A stretch of 17,758 bases of DNA, taken from the NCBI GenBank assembly GCA_964629965.1, contig CAZVRZ010000114.1, positions 1 to 17,758 on the forward strand, written 5' to 3'. A program made the translations under genes and the position numbers. This document shows positions 7,257 through 16,300 of this stretch, in pieces (positions within the stretch are counted from its first letter, which is position 1; each line of letters starts with the position of its first letter). The DNA comes from CAZVRZ01 sp964629965. Its GTDB lineage: Bacteria > Chloroflexota > Anaerolineae > Anaerolineales > UBA4823. The notes beneath the pieces were generated by a model. That model searched no databases and was not told where the DNA came from. It saw only the letters and a list, made by a program, of their open reading frames with translations.

Positions 7257-7307
7257 AGCCCCAAACAGGGTTATTAACCGCCCAAGAAGAGCGGTATACT
7301 TGGGGCT
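7257..7307 (+). promoter_or_regulatory. azlC leader with mutually exclusive stems
   Basis: AGCCCCAA (7257-7264) pairs perfectly with TTGGGGCT (7300-7307), and CCCAAG (7281-7286) pairs with the overlapping CTTGGG (7299-7304), so the two stems compete for one strand. ACCGC (7277-7281) can also pair with GCGGT (7291-7295) inside the long stem. A short palindrome GGTTATTAACC lies at 7269-7279. The pattern is what a two-state leader or a cluster of operator sites would show. I do not recognise a known riboswitch class, and there is no T-run for a terminator. Confidence 0.35.
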
Positions 7308-7367
7308 AATCGCCTGCTATCGGGCGAGTATGTATTGAAGAAGACTGTACCCCGCGAGCCAAACGAT

Positions 7368-8051
7368 ATGCATGAGAATCTCAAAGCCTTTTGGAACGGC
7401 GTACGCGCTGAGCTGCCAATCCTAATCGGAGTAGCCCCTTTCGGAATGATCTATGGAGTACTGGCGCTAGGCGCTGGGATTCCCCCACTACAGGCACAAG
7501 CCATGTCTTCGATTGTGTTTGCTGGATCGTCCCAATTCATCGTCACCCAATTGGTAGGCATGGGCACCCCGGCTCTGGTGATTATCCTGACGATTGCAGT
7601 GGTCAATCTCCGCCATGCGCTTTACAGCGCATCCATAGCACCCTTCTTAAGAACGCTTTCTCCTGCCTGGAAAGCGTTGTTGGCTTACCTGCTAACCGAC
7701 GAGGCCTATGCCGTTTCGATTGTGCATTATTACAAAGATAAAGACGAAATCAATAAACACTGGTTTTTCCTGGGTGCAGGGCTTGCGCTGTGGTCCACCT
7801 GGCAAGCCTGCACGGCTGCAGGTATCCTGTTAGGCGCCGCAGTGCCTTCCGCCTGGTCGCTGGATTTCACCCTAGCGCTGACCTTCATCGCATTGGTTGT
7901 GCCCGTTCTGAAAGAACGAGCCAACCTGGCAGCCGCCTTCGTCGCGGGGGTGGTCGCTGTACTGGCAAATGGGCTGCCCTACAAATTGGGCATTGTGGCT
8001 GCTTCGCTCGTGGGTATCCTGGCAGGGATTTTGATGGAGAAGCGCCCATGA
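7368..8051 (+). CDS. azlC: AzlC family branched-chain amino acid exporter, large subunit
   Basis: A 227-residue integral membrane protein of the AzlC/LIV-E family, which exports branched-chain amino acids or analogues together with AzlD. Typical features are the N-terminal ELPILIGVAPFGMIYGVLA, the conserved SSIVFAGSSQFIVTQL near 45-60, VVNLRHALYSASIAP near 85-100 and LLTDEAYAV near 117-125. Several more hydrophobic segments run to the C-terminus. Neither candidate start has a clear ribosome binding site. I choose the ATG at 7368 because it leaves a normal short N-terminus; a TTG at 7335 would add 11 residues. Its TGA overlaps the azlD ATG (ATGA, 8048-8051), indicating translational coupling. 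Control probably comes from the region at 7107-7307. Confidence 0.93.
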   Translation: MHENLKAFWNGVRAELPILIGVAPFGMIYGVLALGAGIPPLQAQAMSSIVFAGSSQFIVTQLVGMGTPALVIILTIAVVNLRHALYSASIAPFLRTLSPAWKALLAYLLTDEAYAVSIVHYYKDKDEINKHWFFLGAGLALWSTWQACTAAGILLGAAVPSAWSLDFTLALTFIALVVPVLKERANLAAAFVAGVVAVLANGLPYKLGIVAASLVGILAGILMEKRP

Positions 8052-8365
8052 ACCTGTGGCTGGTGATGCTGATCGGCGGTATATTAACATACCTCATTCG
8101 GCTCTCATTCATTGCTCTGTTCGGGCGCGTCAATATATCACCCTGGCTGGAGCGCAGCTTGAGCTACGTGCCTCCAGCGGTGCTTTCTGCCATCATTTTT
8201 CCCGAACTGTTACTGAGCTCTGGCAAGATCAATCTGTCGTTTGACAATACCCGCTTGGTTGCAGGAGTGATCGCAGCGTTCGTAGCCTGGCGCACGCGCA
8301 ATGCGCTGCTTACGATCGTCGTGGGCATGGCAATCCTATGGATATTACAAGCCCTCCAGCCATGA
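8048..8365 (+). CDS. azlD: AzlD family branched-chain amino acid exporter, small subunit
   Basis: A 105-residue membrane protein with three to four hydrophobic segments. It carries the AzlD hallmarks ILTYLIRLSFI near the N-terminus, the central YVPPAVLSAIIFPELL, and VAWRTRNALLTIVVGMA near the C-terminus. It forms the transporter with AzlC. A longer open frame extends upstream to 7790, but the ATG at 8048 overlaps the azlC stop, gives the normal AzlD length and begins with family-like sequence. Confidence 0.94.
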   Translation: MNLWLVMLIGGILTYLIRLSFIALFGRVNISPWLERSLSYVPPAVLSAIIFPELLLSSGKINLSFDNTRLVAGVIAAFVAWRTRNALLTIVVGMAILWILQALQP

Positions 8366-8496
8366 ACTGATTGGCCCTGCCAACAATTTCGCAAGGATCA
8401 TCGAATCGTGGGCGAATATGGATCGTTTCGCACTATAATAGGGCCAGGTTACTTTTACATAATGGTGATAATTTCCCATCATATAGAGGAGAGCTT
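8366..8496 (+). promoter_or_regulatory. Intergenic region with candidate promoter for the downstream cluster
   Basis: A perfect TATAAT is at 8434-8439 on the plus strand, which would give a leader of about 50 bases before the ATG at 8497; no good -35 hexamer is seen at 16-18 bases. An inverted repeat, TGGCCCT (8372-8378) and AGGGCCA (8440-8446), brackets the region but its loop is too long for a terminator. GAGGAGAG at 8486-8493 is the ribosome binding site of the next gene. Confidence 0.45.
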
Positions 8497-9345
8497 ATGT
8501 CCGATCTGTTTCCGCGTACAGTCGTTGGCGGGATCAGCCTGCCTCGCCTGATCATCGGCACCAACTGGTTCTTGGGATGGTCGCATACCAGCCTGGCAAA
8601 AGATCGCTTTATCAAAGAATTACAAACCCGAGAGCGTATTGCCAACGTTTTAACCGTCTTTCTTGAAAGAGGCATCGATGCCGTTATGGGCCCTGAATCA
8701 ACACTGCTCGACCAGGCCATGAAAGATGCTGAGCAGCGCGTGGGACGCGGCATGATTCGGATCGTTACCCCCTCGTTCAATATCACCCCAGGCGGCCTAG
8801 CCGAGATGGAGCCCGAGGTGGTACTTGATCGCTGCAAAGATAACGGCGCCACTTTTTGTATGCCGCATCAATGTGTCACGGATGCTTTGCTAGACCGGAT
8901 GATTAATAAAATACGCGATCTTGACCGGTACACCAAAATGATCCGCGAGCGCGGCATGATCCCGGGCCTTTCCACCCATATGCCCGAGTCGGTGGTTTTT
9001 GCCGACCAGATGGGCGCGGATGTTGAAACTTACATCCAGATCTACAATGCAGCCGGTTTTATGATGCAGGTAGAGGCCGATTGGGTGATGCGCGTCATCC
9101 AAAACGCTCACAAACCGGTCATGACCATAAAACCCCTGGCAGCAGGCAAATTGCTGCCGGTGGTCGGGCTGGCTTTCGTGTGGAGCACCATCCGTCCGGT
9201 GGACATGGTGACTATTGGCGCCACCACACCGGATGAAGCGGCGGAAGTGATCGATATTTCCCTGGATCTCTTAAATCGCAAAATGGTCAATGTCGAACTC
9301 CAAAAGACGCGCAGCAAGCGTTCGTTGGATGTTAAGAAAGCTTAA
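8497..9345 (+). CDS. Protein of unknown function, possible TIM-barrel fold
   Basis: A 282-residue soluble protein without signal peptide or membrane segments; I do not recognise a named family. It alternates strand-like and helix-like segments: PRLIIGTNWFLG, GIDAVMGPES, RIVTPSFNITPGG, ATFCMPHQC, IPGLSTHMP, VMTIKPLAAGKL and MVTIGATTPDEAAEVIDI. The pattern, and the C-terminal IGATTPDE phrase, recall (beta/alpha)8 enzymes, including aldo/keto reductases. The usual AKR tetrad is not apparent. Conserved-looking His and Cys in CMPHQC and His in THMPES could be catalytic or metal-binding, but this is a guess. The start at 8497 has GGAG 5 bases upstream. An aldo/keto reductase gene follows after 31 bases, suggesting cotranscription and perhaps a shared sugar or carbonyl metabolism. 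Confidence 0.88.
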   Translation: MSDLFPRTVVGGISLPRLIIGTNWFLGWSHTSLAKDRFIKELQTRERIANVLTVFLERGIDAVMGPESTLLDQAMKDAEQRVGRGMIRIVTPSFNITPGGLAEMEPEVVLDRCKDNGATFCMPHQCVTDALLDRMINKIRDLDRYTKMIRERGMIPGLSTHMPESVVFADQMGADVETYIQIYNAAGFMMQVEADWVMRVIQNAHKPVMTIKPLAAGKLLPVVGLAFVWSTIRPVDMVTIGATTPDEAAEVIDISLDLLNRKMVNVELQKTRSKRSLDVKKA

Positions 9346-9376
9346 TATTCGAATAAATTCCCGTTAGGAGGACAAA

Positions 9377-10339
9377 ATGGAGTATCGCAGATTAGGAAAT
9401 TCCGGATTGAAGGTAGCGCCGGTTTGCCTGGGCACCATGCAGTGGGGCTGGACGGCAGATGAAGCCACATCCTTTGCAGTGATGGACACGTACGTTGAGG
9501 CTGGCGGGAACTTCATCGATACAGCCGATATTTATTCAGCCTGGGTACCAGGAAATCCAGGCGGCGTGAGTGAAACTGTGATCGGAAATTGGATGAAGGA
9601 ACGCGGCAATCGTCACCAGATCGTATTGGCGACAAAGTTCAATGGGCACATGTGGGATGGCCCCAATGGCGACGGCCTGAGCCGCGGGCATGTTATGCGA
9701 GCAGTCGAAGACAGTTTACGCCGTTTGCAAAGCGATTACATCGATCTATACCAAACCCATTGGCCCCATTACGACACCCCCCAAGAAGAAACTCTGCGAG
9801 CCTTGGACGACCTGATCAAAGCGGGGAAGGTGCGCTATATCGGCTGTTCAAACGAACCGGCCTGGCGCTTGATGAAAGCCATGTGGATCAGCGCACGACT
9901 TGATCTGAATCGCCTGATCAGTTCTCAACCACCGTACAGCCTAGTGCGGCGCGCTGACTTCGAGCGCGAACATGAGGCAGTTTGCCTGGATCAGGGCATT
10001 GGCGTGATCCCGTATAGCCCTTTGCAGGGTGGCTTTCTGACAGGAAAATATCGCCGCGAGATAACCCCAGATTCAGCTCGCGCCGCAGGGTTAAAACATT
10101 TCCTCACTGAAAAGAACTTCAAATTGATAGATCTACTGGATGAGCGAGGCAAAGACTATCACGCCACGGTTGCACAAATGGCCCTGGCCTGGATGCTAAA
10201 GCGCCCATCGATCACGGCGCCTATCATCGGCGCAAACAATGTCAGTCAATTGAAAGATACCCTCGGCTGCCTGGAGGTAAAGCTCAGCGATGAGGATTAT
10301 CAAGCCATTGATGCAGCCAGCGATTGGCAATTGGATTAG
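9377..10339 (+). CDS. Aldo/keto reductase
   Basis: A 320-residue cytosolic NAD(P)H-dependent oxidoreductase of the aldo/keto reductase superfamily, acting on aldehydes, ketones or sugar-like carbonyls. The catalytic tetrad is visible: D48 and Y53 in FIDTADIY, K87 in VLATKFNG and H128 in YQTHWP. Further family motifs are YIDLYQTHWP, KVRYIGCSN, the GVIPYSPLQGGFLTGKY loop, and the C-terminal IIGANNVSQLKDTLG that binds the cofactor phosphate. The sequence resembles the YajO/Tas-like bacterial group. AGGAGG at 9366-9371, 5 bases before the ATG, is a strong ribosome binding site. It sits between the unknown gene at 8497 and the S9 peptidase gene with short gaps of about 30 bases, a likely operon. 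The substrate cannot be read from the sequence. Confidence 0.96.
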   Translation: MEYRRLGNSGLKVAPVCLGTMQWGWTADEATSFAVMDTYVEAGGNFIDTADIYSAWVPGNPGGVSETVIGNWMKERGNRHQIVLATKFNGHMWDGPNGDGLSRGHVMRAVEDSLRRLQSDYIDLYQTHWPHYDTPQEETLRALDDLIKAGKVRYIGCSNEPAWRLMKAMWISARLDLNRLISSQPPYSLVRRADFEREHEAVCLDQGIGVIPYSPLQGGFLTGKYRREITPDSARAAGLKHFLTEKNFKLIDLLDERGKDYHATVAQMALAWMLKRPSITAPIIGANNVSQLKDTLGCLEVKLSDEDYQAIDAASDWQLD

Positions 10340-10369
10340 TGAATCAATATCTTTAGGGAGCAACAACCT

Positions 10370-12373
10370 GTGCAAAAGAAACGAAAAATTACCGCAGAAG
10401 ACCTATATCGTTTTGAAACCATAACGGGCCTCCGGTTATCGCCAGGCGGTGAAACTGTGGTATACGTGCAGCAGCGCGTTGACCGGAAAAAGCAAGAGAA
10501 ATATACCAACCTGTGGGTGGTTCCAGCATCGGGCGGAACAGCCCGCCAGTTCACGTATGGAGATCAGAACGATTACCAAGCGTGTTGGTCGCCAGATGGC
10601 AGCCAGATCGCCTTCCTATCCAATCGGAGCGATAAGAAAAAACCAGCGCAGATTCACCTGATCCCCTTTCACGGCGGCGAAGCCCGCGCTCTCACCCATA
10701 TCGATGGAGAGATCGGCAAGTTGATCTGGTCTCCAGATGGCAAGCGCCTGGTTTGCACAGTACGAAAAACCGATCCAGAAGCCTTGGAGCGCCAATCTGA
10801 TGAACAGAAAAAGAAGCTGGGGGTAGTCTCCCGGCACTATGAGCGCGTTTTCTATAAGCTAGATGGGTTTGGCTATCTGCCAAAAGAACGCTGGCATCTA
10901 TGGACGGTGGATGCTCAAACGGGTAAAGCCCGGCAGATGACCGATCATCCGATCTACGATGAAAACGATCCCGCCTTGTCCCCGGATGGCAAGTGGATTG
11001 CTTTGATTTCAAATCGCAGCGCTGATCCGGATTTCAACCCAGATTCCGATGATCTATACCTGATGCCATCGATGGGCGGAGAAATGCGCAAAATCCCTGC
11101 CCCGACAGGCGGAAAACTACTTCCCAGTTTTTCGCCGGATGGAAAGTGGTTGGCTTATTATGCTTCTGAAGGTGAAGGTCAATGGTTCCGCAATACAGGA
11201 TTGTGGATCGTACCCGGCGATGGCACAGAACCGCCTCGCAATCTGACCGCCCGCTATGACTTGCATGTTTCCTGCGGTGTGATCAACGATTTAGGGTCGG
11301 CAGAAAACATGCCGCCTGCCTGGTCGCATGATGGACAACGCCTGTATTTCCCGGTCATGCTGCATGGCAGTTCGCTGCTGATGAGCATCGATAGGAACGG
11401 CGATGATTTGCAAACAGTGACTGGAGAAGGTGGCGCAGTGGGCAGCTTCACCTTTGACCAAGAGCAAAAACGCCTGGCATATTTCTACGGGCAAATGGAT
11501 AACCCGGGCCAGGTTATGCTGCGAGAGATGGCGAACGGAAAAACGACCCCGCTTACCCGGGTAAACCAATCCTTGTTAAACCAGCTCGATTTGGGAAGTG
11601 TTGAAGAGGTCTGGTATACCGGCGCGGATGGGAACGACCTGCAAGGCTGGATCATCAAACCACCCGGGTTCGACCCGGCAGGGAAATATCCTTCCATCCT
11701 GGAAATTCACGGTGGGCCCTTGCTGCAGTACGGCAGTTTCTTTATGCATGAATTTTACTTTCTGGCTGCACAAGGCTACGTGGTGTATTTCACGAACCCG
11801 AGCGGCGGCCGCGGCTATGGCGAAAAGCACGCCGGTGCCATCTGGAAAGATTGGGGCGGAGCGGATTATGCTGATCTGATGACCTGGGTTGACCTGATCG
11901 CCAGTAAGCCTTACATCGATACCGCTCGGATGGGGGTAACCGGCGGCAGCTATGGCGGCTACATGACGGTCTGGATCATCGGCCATACGCAGCGCTTCGC
12001 GGCAGCCGTTACCCAACGCTGTGTGAGCAATTTCATCAGTATGTGGGGCTCCAGCGATATGAATTGGGTATTTCAACAAGAGCTCAGCGGCAAGCCACCC
12101 TTTGAAGATTTCCAGAATTACTGGGACCATTCTCCCATCCGGTACATCGGCAGCGCCCGCACCCCCACCCTGGTGATCCACAACGAGAATGATTTGCGCT
12201 GTCCGATCGAGCAGGGCGAGCAGGTCTTTGTGGCGCTCAAACAGTTGAATGTTCCCACCGAGATGGTACGCTTCCCTGATGAATTCCACGGCTTGTCGCG
12301 CACTGGCAGGACAGACCGGCGCATTGTGCGCTTAAACCACATTGCCCGCTGGTTCGACCGGTACCTGGCATAA
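10370..12373 (+). CDS. S9 family serine peptidase (acylaminoacyl-peptidase/dipeptidyl-peptidase type)
   Basis: A 667-residue peptidase with an N-terminal beta-propeller (about 10-400) and a C-terminal alpha/beta-hydrolase domain. The propeller shows repeated PD40-like phrases, WSPDGSQIAF, WSPDGKRLVC, LSPDGKWIAL, FSPDGKWLAY and WSHDGQRLYF. The catalytic triad is S527 in GGSYGGY, D608 in NENDLRCP and H640 in DEFHGLSR. The oxyanion-side motif EIHGGPLLQYG is also present. No signal peptide is visible, so it probably acts in the cytoplasm on short peptides or N-acylated peptides. The start is GTG with AGGGAG (10355-10360) 9 bases upstream. It follows the aldo/keto reductase by 30 bases and precedes the rhomboid gene by 6 bases. 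Confidence 0.95.
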   Translation: MQKKRKITAEDLYRFETITGLRLSPGGETVVYVQQRVDRKKQEKYTNLWVVPASGGTARQFTYGDQNDYQACWSPDGSQIAFLSNRSDKKKPAQIHLIPFHGGEARALTHIDGEIGKLIWSPDGKRLVCTVRKTDPEALERQSDEQKKKLGVVSRHYERVFYKLDGFGYLPKERWHLWTVDAQTGKARQMTDHPIYDENDPALSPDGKWIALISNRSADPDFNPDSDDLYLMPSMGGEMRKIPAPTGGKLLPSFSPDGKWLAYYASEGEGQWFRNTGLWIVPGDGTEPPRNLTARYDLHVSCGVINDLGSAENMPPAWSHDGQRLYFPVMLHGSSLLMSIDRNGDDLQTVTGEGGAVGSFTFDQEQKRLAYFYGQMDNPGQVMLREMANGKTTPLTRVNQSLLNQLDLGSVEEVWYTGADGNDLQGWIIKPPGFDPAGKYPSILEIHGGPLLQYGSFFMHEFYFLAAQGYVVYFTNPSGGRGYGEKHAGAIWKDWGGADYADLMTWVDLIASKPYIDTARMGVTGGSYGGYMTVWIIGHTQRFAAAVTQRCVSNFISMWGSSDMNWVFQQELSGKPPFEDFQNYWDHSPIRYIGSARTPTLVIHNENDLRCPIEQGEQVFVALKQLNVPTEMVRFPDEFHGLSRTGRTDRRIVRLNHIARWFDRYLA

Positions 12374-12379
12374 CTGCCC

Positions 12380-13228
12380 ATGAATTCCGCCCACCGCCCG
12401 CAACCCGCCTTGCCCTGCCCTAATTGCCGCCGGCTGGTTAGCGCGAACGCTCCCAAATGTATCCATTGCGGCCTGGTTCGGCCAGGCCGGATTGGATCAT
12501 TTCCAGTTCTCAGCGACCTGATCCGCGGCGATATCTCGTTCGTCGATTTTCTGATCGTGCTTTGTTTTGTGATGTACATCGCCGCGCTGGCACTCGATAT
12601 CACCGGGGCATTGGCAGGCAGAAGCAACGTTGTCGCCATGCTATCGCCTTCCAGTGAGGCTCTCTACCGCCTGGGAATGGGCGGCGCTATTCCCTGGTAT
12701 GCCGGCCAATGGTGGACCATCCTGACTGCTAACTATTTGCATGGCGGGATCATGCACATTCTTTTCAACATGCTTTGGTTGAAGCAGATCGGCGCGCTGA
12801 CGGAAGAACTGTTTGGCGCTTCTCGTTTTATCGTTCTGTATACGGCAGCCGGATTGGCCGGATCGATGCTTTCCACCATCGCAGGCACCTATTTATTTGT
12901 CGGCGCTTCCGGTGCGATTTTTGGAATCTTTGGGGCCCTGATCTACTATGGCTGGCGGCGCGGTGGCACGTTCGGCTCAAGCATATTCCGGCGAATGCTG
13001 ATCTGGGCAGCCATTGGCTTCGTATTCGGTTTTTTGATGCCAGGCGTGGATAACTGGGGGCACCTGGGCGGTTTTATTACCGGGTTTGCCATGGCCTGGA
13101 TCCTGGGATACCAGGAAAAGGCACGCCAATCGCTGCCAATACACCTGGTTGCCCTATTGGTAATGATCGGCATTGGAGTTTGCTTTGCCATGATGCTATA
13201 CACTTATTTCTTTCCCCCCTGGGCATAG
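12380..13228 (+). CDS. Rhomboid family intramembrane serine protease with N-terminal zinc ribbon
   Basis: A 282-residue protein. Residues 13-30 form a short zinc ribbon, C13-x2-C16 and C27-x2-C30. The rest is a rhomboid membrane domain with a first helix near 54-75, HGG at 121-123 followed by H126 and N130, the nucleophile S177 in GASGAIFG, and the general base H228 in NWGHLGGF, then a final helix near 258-280. Both dyad residues are present, so it should be active. Rhomboids cut single-pass membrane proteins inside the bilayer; the cytoplasmic ribbon could recruit substrate or partner, which is inference. There is no visible ribosome binding site. It begins 6 bases after the S9 peptidase stop, so it may depend on coupled translation. 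A terminator follows at 13289. Confidence 0.94.
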   Translation: MNSAHRPQPALPCPNCRRLVSANAPKCIHCGLVRPGRIGSFPVLSDLIRGDISFVDFLIVLCFVMYIAALALDITGALAGRSNVVAMLSPSSEALYRLGMGGAIPWYAGQWWTILTANYLHGGIMHILFNMLWLKQIGALTEELFGASRFIVLYTAAGLAGSMLSTIAGTYLFVGASGAIFGIFGALIYYGWRRGGTFGSSIFRRMLIWAAIGFVFGFLMPGVDNWGHLGGFITGFAMAWILGYQEKARQSLPIHLVALLVMIGIGVCFAMMLYTYFFPPWA

Positions 13229-13288
13229 AGAGCTAGGCCGAGCTCACCTCAAACAGAAGCATCGTTATACCTATACGAAGTATTCCAG

Positions 13289-13320
13289 ACCGGTTTCACT
13301 TTGAAACCGGTTTATTTTGC
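13289..13320 (+). terminator. Terminator of the plus-strand operon, overlapping the cyclase C-terminus
   Basis: ACCGGTTTC (13289-13297) and GAAACCGGT (13303-13311) form a perfect 9-base-pair stem with a 5-base loop, followed by the T-rich TTATTTTG (13312-13319). On the plus strand this ends transcription from the rhomboid gene. On the minus strand the same bases encode the last five residues and the TGA stop (13296-13298) of the cyclase gene. That strand lacks a T-run after the stem, so it is not a good terminator there. Confidence 0.8.
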
Positions 13321-16300
13321 CAGGTCTGGAGAAGTTCGCGATGCTCCGGCACCCTCTCAAGAAACGATTCACGCAGCAGCAGGTCCGTGATACGCCTGGA
13401 ACGCTCGATCAGGGCGTTATACGCCTCTGCCAGCACCTGGCGAGCCAGGTCTTGTTCGTTAACCGCACTGAGGATTCGAAAGACAGTCAGGTAAACCAGG
13501 AAAGGAAACCTGCTGTATCCTAATCCACCTGAACGTAAGATAGTGAGCGCCTGCAGGCATAGGGTGCGCGCTTGTTCCAGGTCCTGGTTTTGCTGAGCCA
13601 TGCGCGCTAACCCGGCCAAGTTATCAACTTCTTTGTGCGTTTGGCCCAGTTTTTGGCGCAGCTCATAAGCACTCTGGTGAGCTTCCCCGGCTTGATCGAA
13701 ACGGCCAATTTTCTCATAAGCAATCCCCAGGCAGGTCAGCGTCTCCACTTCATCCACGCGCGCCCCGGCCTGGCGCAGCAAATCCAGCGCTTTGGCATGA
13801 TAATCGATGGCGGCTTCGGTCTCGCCCAACGCCAGCAGCGCACTGCCCATATCGCTCATGACAATCGCTTCGCCGCGCCGGTCGCCGATGGAACGGCGGA
13901 TAGCCAGGGCCTCTTCGGCAGCCGATCGCGCCGCCTCAAAATAACCGCATTGCCAATACAGAGAACCCAGGCAGCCCAGCGACCAGGCTTCGCCGCGCAC
14001 ATCGCCCACTTTACCGAAGAGATTTGTGGCCTGTTGGAAGTTGTCGTAAGCCTCGGAATAGCATCCCTGGTCATATAATACGTTCCCAAGTTGCGTCAGG
14101 CTGATAGCTTCGCCGCGCCAATCCTGAACACCGCGGCGCAATTCCAGAGCCTGCGTATAACCCGCACGAGCATCGTCCAACCTGCCCAGGGTTCGATAAA
14201 CCACGCCCATCGTCGTCAAACCGGTAGCTTCACGCGCCGGGTCCTGGCAAATACGCGCCACTTCAATGGCCTGACGAGCGGCCTCCAAAGCATCTTCAAG
14301 CTGCCCCAAACGCCAGGCCGCGCTGGCAATCCCAAGCCTGCTCTCCGCTTCTGCGTGCCGGTCGCCCGAACGCTGTGCCACTTCCAAGGCTTGCATAAAA
14401 ACCGTCCGGCTCATTGAATAATTGCTCTGGCTCTCGTGCCAATTTGCCATCCGGTTATAGATCGAAGCCATCAAAGCTTCGTTTCTTTCCGATCCGGCCA
14501 ATTGCAACAACTCATCCAGAACGATCTTCCGCTGCGCCAGGTCGCCCAAAAGAAAGAGAACTTTTTCCCACTCCAGCAGCAGGGGAATCCTCTCGCTTTC
14601 CTCAATCATCAACTTGAGTGCCCTGGCATAATAATCGCTGGCTTCCTGGTTCGCATAACTTTGGGCGGCATGACGGCCGGCTTTGACATAATATTCGCGT
14701 TGTTTGTCGGTGTCATTGGCTTGATCGTAATGATAAGCCAGCAAGGCATAAGGAGGTGACGATTCTGAAAAAGGCTGGTTCTCATACCATTCTGCGATCG
14801 CGGCATGGATTTGCGTGCGATTGGCGCGCAACAGGCTGCTGTGAACAATATCGCGGATCAATACATGCCGGAAGGTATACTCTTGTTGCAGCCTGGCATT
14901 TTCGACCACCGGTCTGGTATCAGCCATCCTCTGTATTAAACCCGCCTCTTCCAAGGTTCTCAACCTTGGTTGGAGCGTATTTTTAGGAATGCCCACACCC
15001 GGACCAATATCCAGCAATAATGGGAGCGAAAACCGCCTGCCCGCGCAAGCTGCCACCTGCAAGACGCGCTTGGCATCGCGGTCGAGACGATCAATACGAG
15101 CTTGCAAAATACCTTGAATGGTGTCCGGAACCGACACTTCAGACCAATCGGGGGCAATATCCCAGCGAGACTCATCTTGTTGGATCAAAGCACCTTGATC
15201 TAACATCGATTGGACAATTTCTTCTATGAACAGAGGATTGCCCTCGGTTCGATTCATGATCAGTTCGAGCGCCCGCCGGGGGGGTTGGACGGCGCCCAAC
15301 AATTTCGATACCAAGGTTTCCACCGCCGCCGGAGGTAAGAGCTTTAACCATACTTCGGAATAGCGGTCCGGATAGGCGCCGGCGGCCAGCGAACGCAATT
15401 TCCAGAAAGGGCGATCCTGCTCGGGGCGAAAAACCAGGATCAGCAACACGGGTGCTTGCTCGATAACCGGCAAGATCAAATCGATGAATTCAACCGAAGC
15501 GGGATCTGCCCAATGGAGATCCTCGAACACCAGAACCAACGGCTGTTGGCGAGACAAGGCCTCTAGCCAGTCACGAAACAGGCGCGCCGTGTGGCTGGTC
15601 AACCGCTCTGGTTCCATCCACGCCAATCGCTCTCGATCGAGTGCATCCAAGGGGATGCCCAACAATTGACCCAGGTAGAGATATGTTTCTTCAGCACGCT
15701 CGGCGAGCAGTTCCTGCAAATGGCACTGGAAGCATTCGCCCAGGTTGCCAGTTTCTTCCAGAGCAGGTTCCAGGGCGCTGCGAACCAAACTTTGCAGGCA
15801 ACCATAACGATGGGTAACGCCCGATTCAAGAGCGCTGCCTGCCAACCATTTCACTGTGATCTGAGATTGCTCCAAACGCAGGCGCGTTTCACGCACCAAC
15901 CTGGATTTTCCGATCCCCACATCCCCAATGATGGAAAGAATACCCCCAGAGCCATTGGCGAGGTTCTCGAACTGGCGTTGAAATAAAGCCAGTTCTTCTG
16001 TACGAGCAATAATAGGCGCCTGCAGAGGCCCAGAACGACGCAAAAGAGGCCCGCCAGAGCGCCTATCGAGCAGTTCGTAAACTTTGGTCTCACCTTCGAA
16101 ACCCTGTAGATCTAAAACCAGGGGCCGAAAATTGAACTTTTGCTCGCCCAGGCGGGCCAGATCCTCGTTGACCAAGATTTGCCCGATCGTGCTGGCATCT
16201 TCCAAGCGGGCAGCCAGGTTGACCGGCGTGCCGATCGTTGTATATTCTTTACGCCCCTGGCCACCAATCCCGGCTGCCACCACCAGTCCACATGCCAGGC

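Noticed and set aside
7295..7300. TATACT as a -10 box immediately before azlC
   Set aside because: No -35-like hexamer at 16-18 bases, and it lies inside the inverted repeats; the TTGACT/TATCAT pair at 7128-7155 is better, though both remain unproven.
7790..8047. Upstream extension of the azlD frame into azlC
   Set aside because: The ATG at 8048 overlapping the azlC stop gives the usual AzlD length and N-terminus; the extension is azlC read in another frame.
11576..12289. A 237-codon minus-strand open frame opposite the S9 peptidase
   Set aside because: It mirrors the catalytic domain of the peptidase, including the nucleophile motif on the other strand, and has no family features of its own.
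14066..14080. A GTCATATAAT sequence resembling the palindrome array
   Set aside because: A single copy inside the coding sequence of the cyclase with no nearby copies or promoter; expected by chance.
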